DNA of 24,386 bases, taken from a virus. Below the pieces are notes generated by a model. That model was not told the DNA's origin, did not search any database, and saw nothing but the letters and a program-made list of their open reading frames with translations. Positions within the stretch are counted from its first letter, which is position 1, and each line of letters opens with the position of its first letter. The position numbers were made by a program, and so were the translations under genes. Of this stretch, positions 7,701-16,600 are shown piece by piece. Where the stretch lies: the IMG/VR virus record IMGVR_UViG_3300025133_009651, positions 1 to 24,386 of that record. The stretch is one strand, 5' to 3'.

Positions 7701-9324
7701 GAGCATCTTGTATTCTTGTATTGACAAAATTGCCAGTTCTTGGATGTATACCTGGAGCCCCAAACTCATCTTTGCGCTGCAAGACTACATAGTTATCCGT
7801 TCCCTCGGATACATTGCTCAAGGATATATTTCTCAAGAAATGAGAGATTAACGTGCTGCCCACATATTCTTCTGTTTTTGGCAGAATAACCGGATAGCCA
7901 TCATCCGTATATGCTATTCCGTCCGCAACCTCTACGGCATCTGAATGAACAACAAACCAAAGAGAAGAGTCATAATCGTCAACATATACGAGATTGTTTG
8001 GATCAAATTCAAAAAATCTTGTTGTTTGCTTGCCAAACTTTTCAATTACGTTTAAACTTTGTCCATTATCTGTTTTTCTTTCGGACTTTGTAAAGCCCTT
8101 CTGCATAATAACAGTTCCGGTTCTATTATCACCCCGCCTGCTTACAAGAAATGCATAATATTCATCCGCATTTATAGAGGGTTCAATGTTTGGATCAGCT
8201 ATTAATGTTCCGGAAAAATCAAAGCTGACAATCTGCGGAGCCCCATCAAACTTGTATCCCAAAACCTCAAGGTCTTCTTGAGAATAAGACATTTCAATGA
8301 TAGGAGAAGGATCTGGATCAAAGTCTATTAAATTATCCGGATGAGGATCTGTTACACACTGAATATCTGTTGATAAAGTGTGTAGAGAGATAACTATATC
8401 GCCGGAAAAATCATATTCAGAACCAATCGCTGCCGCTTCATCTTTTTCAACAGAAAATAATAAATCAATTTTCTGTATATTATCTGTTTTAGCTAAGAAT
8501 TTTTGACCATAAGCCGTTGTTTGATCTCCATCCTTACTAAACTTTATTTCGCTTTGCGCTTCTAGCTCAAAATATAAATCATTAAAATTATATACAGATC
8601 CTAGACCGCTCTTTATTTCATCTTCGATTGTTTTATCTGTTCCAGATGTTATAAAGTTTGCAAGACCTACGTTTGGAGACTCGATCTGATAAACAGAGCT
8701 GGTTCTTGGAAATACAAGAAAAGGCTCCGATTCTCTTATTAAGAATTTTCCGCTGCTGTCTAGCGTATTTTCGCTTTTTACGCTTAACTCATTGTGAGTT
8801 CTTCCTGTTCCTCCGGAAAAATTGTTGAAGAATATAGATACAACCTTGATATAGTAATTCTCTGTAATATTTGTTTCATTTTTATTAAACTCAACAATCT
8901 CCGCAACAATCTCACCAGCTTCGCTTAAGCTGCTGTAAGCCGCGCCAATAATCAGCACTTTTGCGGATACTCTTCCCCCAAGATCTAGGCCTGAAGCCTC
9001 TATTTCTAGTCTATTTCCATAAACAGTATCGCTTGGCTGTCTGTCTAAATAGATCGCCTTACCATCGTATGTCCCCGAATTGATAGCAAATTCTGATGCA
9101 TTCTCTTCGCCAGCAGCAGTATGTACTCCTGGATTGCTTGTGTCCAAGAGAACTCTGCTTTCAAAGAGTCTATCTCTAACAACTCCGCTCCCATGGAAAT
9201 CACCCGTAGAGTCGGAGATAAGGCCTCTATAGTGAATCTGTTCACTATCAAGATCGGCCTCTGTTATTCTTTGTCCGTCAAAAAAGTTTGCTCTTGGAAA
9301 CCTTTCTCTGTTAGCCTTTGCCAT
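4753..9324 (-). CDS. Large tail fibre/appendage protein with baseplate-docking N-terminus and dockerin-like pair
   Basis: A 1523-residue beta-rich protein. Residues 11-50 read ANFFDGQRITEADLDSEQ…DFHGSGVVRD, matching a pattern I associate with baseplate-attached proteins of contractile phages and injection systems (FDGQxLTxxDf…eQxY…HGxGvV), so this end probably docks on the baseplate. Two 12-residue calcium loops follow at D638-D649 (DFDDDKEITSND) and D684-D695 (DLNEDGTVDGFD), each followed by a short helix as in dockerins. Cys pairs flank them (C618, C620, C631 and C885, C887, C892, C898). Residues ~745-825 form a small beta module (VGDKITV…GEYII), ~1012-1022 a DGYA cassette, and ~1300-1450 a Ser-rich start and a beta sandwich of the kind found in carbohydrate-binding or DNRLRE-like domains. 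Start 9324 has AGGAG 7 nt upstream. Likely a surface-exposed receptor-binding or enzyme/partner-docking appendage. The glycosyltransferase cassette begins 88 nt after its stop. Confidence 0.75.
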   Translation of the reverse strand: MAKANRERFPRANFFDGQRITEADLDSEQIHYRGLISDSTGDFHGSGVVRDRLFESRVLLDTSNPGVHTAAGEENASEFAINSGTYDGKAIYLDRQPSDTVYGNRLEIEASGLDLGGRVSAKVLIIGAAYSSLSEAGEIVAEIVEFNKNETNITENYYIKVVSIFFNNFSGGTGRTHNELSVKSENTLDSSGKFLIRESEPFLVFPRTSSVYQIESPNVGLANFITSGTDKTIEDEIKSGLGSVYNFNDLYFELEAQSEIKFSKDGDQTTAYGQKFLAKTDNIQKIDLLFSVEKDEAAAIGSEYDFSGDIVISLHTLSTDIQCVTDPHPDNLIDFDPDPSPIIEMSYSQEDLEVLGYKFDGAPQIVSFDFSGTLIADPNIEPSINADEYYAFLVSRRGDNRTGTVIMQKGFTKSERKTDNGQSLNVIEKFGKQTTRFFEFDPNNLVYVDDYDSSLWFVVHSDAVEVADGIAYTDDGYPVILPKTEEYVGSTLISHFLRNISLSNVSEGTDNYVVLQRKDEFGAPGIHPRTGNFVNTRIQDAPSVSIMTTAELAKVDEDNPPILLARVRDNNVRDAQDITGSFSKPGIIGSDEIVFINPSSELLSENLINRIITPDTDCECNSRYRIIGAECKVVYAADFDDDKEITSNDIIELVNVVGNTITAETTERKILGGELSLLDFTKADLNEDGTVDGFDIELIEDAVDGYVNFTVSENFKVLTLKLENVLEKDDYPTLFDSSDSASSAATGNTVSGGDDISFTTASDTQALAIRVGDKITVPSGESDTGEYIIYSKTVDETGTGVSVAVTDSDGAAITFLGSSAFDLVIVSGTKVNTYADNINLLNVPFVAKNWSISYIGASHKEMFIDSCDLRRYVETNFIEEFEEKCVCKEETCIEEEDCTPQYKNQKVLANDLFIPKGEIYKEPGVPYHGDIEYATITIPLPPGSIDDCQIDLYTNFIKAHSTTCKTASGYPAMKYSDGTYVGCEDSGGNTDITKGRVKISQCIASLHVDALVDGYATDGYADETSLMTSSEVVSEAFTDHSYPSVLGFSQWTTDEPAGGYATITAVSGSNEPAFFALETINASERYARLEYPTATISDISDDFVIDFTAARTTWDKDDLKFGQVAFFSTLVITNLDDTKATIKLGWRQNAYEDIELFFSGIIETISTSTVISDFDHSVKAKDDLGDEIMFRFRRTNEAVFGMYFDNTLLDVSSNPTGQYVKIGTVAGTQPGSGDAKINVEIAQYDNPNVGIIYAASLYEMVLRHSFSSSSSASSASVEISRDSSSVINMITATFPFLLTQKTNIVSATLEMTAVDAISTTESFNVMPYDILNADNLGVLIDYPIEKDTSFITTFSPGDVAAGGAFSVDITSLALYYLSQTGHLPGYYKALVVEPSSTAVAEMVISPSMSFSIAYEDITTGVIFKVGASLDSSTGIVALQTKNILYDVLNAANRTVLKFGVHLKKSGFINGDVTIGIKDLARIGIGTCIDETDFEDDDICFFVAGSTATGTFVDGPFPCFFHLP
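6259..6291 (-). repeat. Third DGYA-type cassette
   Basis: Encodes DGYATDGYADETS near residues 1012-1024 of the 1523-residue tail protein. Two GACGGATATGC cores lie 15 nt apart. The protein-level pattern is shared with the cassettes at 12752-12812 and 11424-11456 in the giant tail gene. Confidence 0.75.
7240..7413 (-). other. Dockerin-like pair of calcium-binding loops
   Basis: Both loops have acidic residues at positions 1, 3, 5 and 12 (D638, D640, D642, D649; D684, N686, D688, D695) and a hydrophobic residue at position 8. Asp rather than Glu at position 12 is typical of dockerins rather than classical EF-hands. The loop starts are 46 residues apart, longer than in typical type I dockerins. 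Calcium binding is likely; cohesin binding is unproven. Confidence 0.65.
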
Positions 9325-9331
9325 TAAGTGT

Positions 9332-9336
9332 CTCCT
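9332..9336 (-). promoter_or_regulatory. Strong ribosome-binding site of the 1523-residue tail gene
   Basis: AGGAG on the minus strand sits 7 nt before the ATG at 9322-9324. It is the best Shine-Dalgarno match in the window and fits a highly expressed structural gene. Confidence 0.7.
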
Positions 9337-9381
9337 AACCTAATCTATTATCGATACATTTAATATTATTAATAGAGCCTA

Positions 9382-10602
9382 TTAACATGGATCACGTGGA
9401 AACTTTACTAATGCATTTGTGTGTGCTGGCTTTAGCCTATTTACCAAGTCAACAATCAGGTCTTCAACTTCATCACTGTCTATCTTACCGAAACCATCTT
9501 CTACATCTATATCAAAATTAAATATGCCACTTTTTGGGTCAATAACCGTTGTGTAAAAATCTTCACCACTCTCCTGTTCGAAATCTAGTAACAATGTCGT
9601 TGCATCATCCTTTACTACTGGCATAATAGTAGCTATATTTGAAGAATAATTTGGATCAATATATTCTCCGGAAGGATCCTTCGATGCGTTTCTCATTATT
9701 CTGCTAAATCTTATATTGTCTAACCTGGACAAAGCTGATTGGCTTTCGAAAACATCCGAGCCGATGCAAACCAGCCTGAAGTCATCTTTTAGCTTAATAT
9801 TATAGTTAACCTGCTTGGACGCACCCGATTCGCTTGTCGTTTGGCCATAGACAAATCCTGTTCCGTAAACGGCCCCGTGTTGACCATATAAAATGTATCC
9901 GGATTCGGTTCCGTCAACAAATAATCTCATGGTATCGGAAGCTGAGTTTGTTTTCCATGTACACATTATTCTGTGCCAAGTATTTCTGCTCCAATCTATA
10001 TCCTTCGACAAGATATTGGTTACTCCATTTGCCTTTATAGAAAAGACAATTTGGCTTCTGCTGTTCTTATAAACCGAAACTCTATCTCCTGCGGAGTCAA
10101 TTGGAATATAAGAAACTATAACATCTACTCTTGCGCCAGGAAGGGCATCCTCTAGGTAAACTCGCTTTCCATCTGCGCTAAGTCTGCTTTCAGACGAAAA
10201 GTCCTTTATAACACCGGTTCCGCCGGTCAATCTTCCGGTTATCTGACTCCTGTAAACTTCATCAAACAGGATCTGGTCGGCTTCATCTTGTGTGTAAAAG
10301 CCCGAAAACTCCTTGGTTTGCTCCATAAGCTGTATGCTTACAATTTCTTTTGCCGAAGTTGGAAGATCTATTATCGTGGGCGAAAACGATTTAATTCTCT
10401 TTTTAACAACAGAATAAACATCAACATAATATCTATCTTTTTCATCACCAATCGTATCCATCAGTGGGCTTACCCAAAACTCTATAGATCCCTCTGACTT
10501 TCTGAAGTGTGAAAGCCTATTGTTTATAACCAACGGCGATGTATTGAAGAACCTTGTTGACAAACCGAAATTATCATTAACACTGTTGTGGCTTACAAGC
10601 AT
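9382..10602 (-). CDS. LamG-like (concanavalin-fold) tail protein
   Basis: A protein of about 406 residues from the preferred start; in-frame ATGs at 10617 and 10647 would lengthen it to 416 or 421 residues, with 14 or 44 nt overlap with the giant gene. The LamG pattern is clear: GSIEFWVSP near the start, then an inserted beta segment of roughly 100 residues, then NTWHRIMCTWKTN…MRLFVDG, then LDNIRFSRIMRNAS and a final DDATTLLLDFE strand. The same end motif (IDEFRI…TLLLSHFDD) closes the giant upstream protein, so the two C-termini look paralogous. LamG folds in phage tails commonly bind carbohydrate, hence an inferred role in adsorption or in decorating the baseplate/fibre. It ends in …KFPRDPC with a lone terminal Cys. 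The next gene starts 57 nt downstream with a strong ribosome site. There is no signal peptide or membrane segment. Confidence 0.72.
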   Translation of the reverse strand: MLVSHNSVNDNFGLSTRFFNTSPLVINNRLSHFRKSEGSIEFWVSPLMDTIGDEKDRYYVDVYSVVKKRIKSFSPTIIDLPTSAKEIVSIQLMEQTKEFSGFYTQDEADQILFDEVYRSQITGRLTGGTGVIKDFSSESRLSADGKRVYLEDALPGARVDVIVSYIPIDSAGDRVSVYKNSRSQIVFSIKANGVTNILSKDIDWSRNTWHRIMCTWKTNSASDTMRLFVDGTESGYILYGQHGAVYGTGFVYGQTTSESGASKQVNYNIKLKDDFRLVCIGSDVFESQSALSRLDNIRFSRIMRNASKDPSGEYIDPNYSSNIATIMPVVKDDATTLLLDFEQESGEDFYTTVIDPKSGIFNFDIDVEDGFGKIDSDEVEDLIVDLVNRLKPAHTNALVKFPRDPC

Positions 10603-10603
10603 T

Positions 10604-13600
10604 TTATCGCTTCTCATAAGTTTTTGACTCGTTAAAGAGTGGGCCATTATATGCGTGGTGACACTCTATGTAAGTCTCAACTGCCGAATCTTTATCAAAT
10701 CCCATGCGGACCATTGAAGACACAAACATATCTTCATTATTAATGTAATTTAGCAATTTCTCTCTATCTTCAAACTCTAATTTAAATTTAAAATTATTTT
10801 CGGTATTTAAGAATTCTTTTTGCCTTAACCTTCTTGCCTGAAGAGCTATTGGGTCATCAAAATGGCTTAAAAGAAGAGTTTGATCATCTGGACAATGTGG
10901 ATTGGGATTTAAATAATCCTCTGTAATGCTTCTTGTTCCATCGGTATCGTTTTCGGTTGGACGCGTATCGCTTGACATTTCCGTTATAATTCTGAACTCG
11001 TCTATTGTTCCGCCAAATTGGCTCTTTTTATTTATATCGCAACCTATATAAGCCTTATCGCCAACCATTGGAAGGCTTACATTTAAAAATGCAGGATACT
11101 CAAGATGATAACTTCCGGGATGTAGCTCAAAGGGATAATATCCATTTGATCCAAATACTGTTAAAATGAATCTTCCATTCGTGTATCTAAATACTTCTGC
11201 ATATTCGCCATTATTGTCCGATACAGTTATAGGATTGGACTCAACAAGCTCAATGACGCAAGGCTCATAATTTGAATCTGCCAAATATAGCGTTCCAACG
11301 ATCTTTGTTACAGACTTGAACAGTTTTTCCCCTCGAATCTCTCCATTTCCTCGAACGAAAAATTCTTCCTTATCTGTCCCGTCTACAGTTTTTCCATGTA
11401 CAACGATCTTATTTTCAGATGTATTGTCTGCATACTCATCAATATATCCATCTACCTTCTCACAGAAAGCTGTATTGTCTGAGTCGAAGTTTATAGAAAG
11501 ATATCTTCCCATATTCTTCTTGTAAACCTGACCCACCTCTGACGTTACAAGGTGCTCTCCATTCTTGCTTAATAGTCCTATCTCAAAGGTAGACTCATAA
11601 AGACTTCCATCTTTTGTTGACGTGTCAATGCTTGGAATAGTTCTAGGAAGAATGATTCTTCTTATATAGACATCATCAAGAGATACGGGCTCAACAGAGT
11701 GTGACATAATCACGCTATTTCCGCTATTTATATCGTATTCTTTTTTATCCAGATGATAGTAAGAAGAGCTTGATAAATTAATTATTCCTTTGCAATTTTT
11801 ATAAATCAAACCAAAGGTTTTAATATGAATATCTAGGTCTGAAAATTGAACCGTACTATTATAGTTGCACTCCGCATCTTGACCAACAAACTCTATGACT
11901 CTTGTGTCCAGATTAACTCGAAATTGTGGGTTTATTATTTTTGCCCCACTCACAATGTTTACCACACCGCTATCGACCGTATATGTAATTCCTCCAAGCT
12001 CTTTTTCAACTCCTGCGCAATCCGTTTTTGAAATTATAAAAGAACTATTTCTAAGATCTGTTGCTACATCCCTTTTTATTCCCGCTGTTGGCGGAAACAT
12101 AAACTTAATATCGGATGCTGATGCATCAAAACTTACTATGTCTAAGTCTAAGTTTCGAACAAATGTTACGCTATTGCCATTTACGCTATTTATAATATAT
12201 TCTTTTCCTACATAGGTTGGCGCAACGCTAGACTCTAAGATGATTATAGATCTGCCTACCATATCTTGCGCAAAATTAGCGCTACTTGAACTAAAAGTAG
12301 AGGTTCCAGCCAAAGTTGTACCATCTGTAAATATGCTGCAATAATCTATGCCATCTACAAGAAAGTCTTGCAGAACTTCTTTGCTAATATCTGAAAATTT
12401 ATCATTAATTCTTATAGGAACGGGGCCGCCAAACTTATAGATATTTGGAGCCTCAAGTCCATCTATAAATAAATGCATTTCATCCTTCTCATAAAGGGTA
12501 TTTAGCCTCCAGCTTGCCGCTACATGATGAAGCTCTCCAGGTTTAAAGCTTTTTATATTCGTTGCTATATTGTACATGTTGACATCGCCGCTCTTTGATA
12601 GCGAATTATCAAAAACTCTAAAATTCATAAAGCCTTTGCCGTCTTTAAATATTGATATTCTATTTTCCGACTCTCGCTGCCCGCTATCAAAGATATATCT
12701 TAGCTTATCTGATGTAAAATAAAGCTCATCAACATCGAACTCTTGCACTGAAGCGTAACCATATCCATAACCATCTGAAGACGTATCTGCATAACCATCT
12801 GCATAGCCATCTTCTCCAATTACCGAAAATCCAAACTCTATTTTTGAATCTGTGCTAATGAAGAAGTCTCCAGCCTCAAGGGTTGTAACTCCATCCTCGT
12901 ATCTTGCGCTATACTCTATAAGGCCCAGGTCAAGAACATTTCCATCTAATTCGCTATGGAAATCTACCGCGCTTGACAATGATCCATCGAATAAATGTAT
13001 TGCAAAAAATGGCTCGCTAAGTAATTCGCAAGCTTGAGACGTATTTGCCGAAAAGTCATCAACATCGAGCTTGCTCAGAATCTGAGAATTAGACTTAACC
13101 GTTATGATCCCTGTCTTGCTATTTTTGTTTAATGTAAGCTGATTGAACAAACCGTTATCCCAATCAAAATATGATATATCGACTATTTCACTTGAGTTGC
13201 CGTCTACAACCAAGACCAATGGCTGCCCCAGATCGCTTATGGCCAAAGCAACTTTTACATTTATATCGTTATCATAAATGTGTATTGGAGTTATTCCGGT
13301 TATGATTCCAGATATAGCCCCTTCAAACTCGCCAACCGAAGAGGCCGAAAGTCTAAAGTCTACCTCTGCGACCCTAAAGCTAACCGTTGCAGAATAATTT
13401 CCTCCATAACAAGGCAGGCTTGTATATGCGAAGCTTCCATCTGCTATATTATGATTGCAATCATCTACGCTTGCAACAGATGGTCCCATTCTATAAACAC
13501 CACCGCTTGAAGTCGTGGCGAAAGCCCCATGCTTCATCCAGGCTGAAGCCTCTCCTTCTGCTCCTCCTATCAATATATTGATGAGTTCCGAAGATGTTTC

Positions 13601-16600
13601 TCCGATCTTTTTCCACCCATCTCCTTCTCCCTCACCCTCTAAGACTCCATCTCCACAATATCTGTACTCCGAGGCACAAACCAATCCCGTTGGGCACCCT
13701 GATCCGTCCTCTTCTCTGTGCGCTCTTACGACCGAAGAAAACTCTCCGTCTGTTGTTATTACTCCGGCAAATATATGGCTCATTGGAACATATGAATATA
13801 CAAGATCATAAGGCAAAGCCGAACTACCAACGGCTGCGGCTACTCCCGTTGGCATATAAACAGACTCGCTGGCTCTCGTTCTAAGAACCCACTGTCCAAC
13901 GTCATCTGCTAACGGAGATAGACATAATTCGTCAAACCCTATAAAAACTCCTTCCGCAGAATCTGCATTATATGGTAACCCAACCGACGTATCTGGAAAA
14001 TCACTCTTGTTAACCTCAAAGGGAATCCTTCTTGGATTTCTGGCGCTTGCACCTATATAAATATCTGCCTCATCAAACCTATTATGTATAGAATACTTTA
14101 GACTATTGATATCTATAACAGATTTGCTGGTTCTATCAAGTGTTCCTACTGCGATTTTATCAGATAGGCTACTTGAGTTATCTACAGATACAATGCCTCC
14201 TGCTATATTGAACCATTTATCAAGATTTAGACTACTGTAAATTACAGCTTCCGCCTCAACATCAATAAGGTCTGTATAAAATAAATCTATATTCTTCTTT
14301 TCCGAAGTAATGGAACTAGTAATTACAACCTTAACATTGTTTTTCATCGGATCTCTCACGAAGGAGAGGTCTACATAATCTGACATCCAATCAACTATGT
14401 AGCTTTTTGCTTCATATCCTAAATATGTTGCTGCATCAGGACTCGTCTTAGTAAGTATAGATAAAGTTTGATAAAGAACTGTTATTTCGCCAGTTGGAAG
14501 CAAGCTATTTATAGCATCCGCTCCTTGGGCCGTTATATATTGCTGATTTTCCGGAATCCTGTTTACTACAAAGCCAGATACTGTATCTGGGATAGAGTCT
14601 AAGACTAACTCTTGGTCTTCATCCAAAAATGCATATACTTCATAAACCGCTCCACGAGTATCTAAAACTCTAAAAGCAGACGGCTGATCATCGAATGGCA
14701 CATCGGTATCGCCTATATAGCTAAAATCTATATTAAAATCTAACTCAATTCTAATTGACTGAAAATCCTTATCTCTGAATTTTGATAATTCAGCCAGCGT
14801 ATCATCAACTGCACATTTACAATTTCTTGTGATATGCAGTCTGTTATAATCTGGAATTTCATTATGTTCTATATGTTCATCGCCAACTCTAAACGTATAT
14901 ATTTTTCCACTATCCGGATTGATTAGCGGCCTCATTGAAAACATAGAAAATAGAAGCTTTTCTTTATCTCCTATGGAAATAAAAGCTGGACTGCAGAATC
15001 TATACAGCGTGTCTTCGCTACCTTCCGCTATAAGACCTCTAGATGCATCTGACAGAGATCTTCCAAGCCCAAGGATGCCCAGGTTCACTATATTAAACGC
15101 AAGGTCCTCTGACGCCCTTCTCCTTGGCGGATTTATATCATTAGGAGCAGAAAAGCTAGATACCTTTAACGAAATATCAAGTTCTGTTTTTACAACCCTA
15201 GAGATAGAAGCCTCTTCTTTCACAAGGGCAAAAGCTCCAATCAGCTCTTCCTCTTCGCCTCCAGCTATATCATCGACCCAAGAGCTAGTATAGTTGTGAA
15301 TAGTTACGCTTGGCGCTGAGCTGTCTACGCCGCCAACCGCATCCTCTGACGATAAAACGTTAAATCCATTTTTATAATCAAAGATATTGTCTCCAAGTTT
15401 ATATGCATAATGCTTGAGTCCAATATTGTCTATATGTATTGTTAAAGTTGCATCATTATCAATGCCGGCCCACTCTGGACAAACCCATGCAGAAATCGTG
15501 CCCTCATCCAGATTTATATTTGAGATAGCAGGAACAGAGACGACCGTATCGTCCTTTATCATTATTCCTTCTTCAAATTTACAGGGTTTAAACTCAATAG
15601 TTCCGTCTATCTTTATTTCTTGTGGATTAAGATACTCTCTGCCCAAGATCCAGTTTCCAAAAACAGATTCTGTAATTCCTGGAGTTATATCTGTGAAAGA
15701 TTCAACCAAAGATCTGAAAGCAGGGATGGTCGGGCCCTTTGTAAATGCCTGTACCGTTCCGGCTAAGGCGCTTCTGTATAACTCGCGGTCTGTGGTCAGG
15801 GGAAATCTTTGGAAAAATGGTATTTTCGTCAAAACACCAAAGTTTTTCCTTAAAGCATCTCTTAGTGCTCCATACTTGTATGTAGCATAATAAGTTTCTC
15901 CCTCATTTATCGCGCTTCCTACCGACCAATCTATTTGGTTATCCCCATATTCGTATGAAACGTAAACATCATCATATGAATATACATAACTCAAATAAAG
16001 TCGTCCCGCCCTATAATCAACGCCAACCTTAGTTCCGACTTCTGGAACAAAAGTTGTCTTATAAATTACATTTACAGGATCTCCCTTGTTCACATATGAA
16101 TCAGACGGAATGGTTATTGTAACACCCGAGCTAGAGGTTACAACTGTTGATTTTACAATTACTTGGGCGCTTCCTAGTGCCGGGGAGCTTGCGCTAACAT
16201 TGTTTTCTGCCGGAACAGAAACCACTATTTTTGACAATGCAGCATCAAAACTAACAATTGTAAAGCGATTATCATCACTATCTAATAAAAAGTCTCCGCT
16301 TGTATCAATGCTATCCAAAATTATGCCAGACTTAATATCTGCAGAAATATTTGCACCCGAAGCTTCCGTATTAACTATCTCTAAACCATCTATTTTTAGA
16401 ACATTAAGCTTTTCATCAAAAATCTCAGAATCGGTTGGTGTATGAATTATTTTATAAACTTCATCAAACGATGAATCATTAATTACAATTTCATAATTGC
16501 TTCCACTCTCTGCAAGCCTGGTGCTATGCGTCTTTTTTAAGTCTATTATGTTGTCTTCAAATGACATAAATATAGGATTAAAGATATTTCCGCCGCCACC

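Noticed and set aside
12752-12812. CRISPR-like or minisatellite array
   Set aside because: Units are only 12 nt with no spacers and they are in frame within a coding region.
15414-15890. Plus-strand open frame of 158 residues
   Set aside because: It lies entirely antisense to the giant tail gene, has low-complexity Ser/Ile-rich composition and no ribosome site; a codon-bias shadow.
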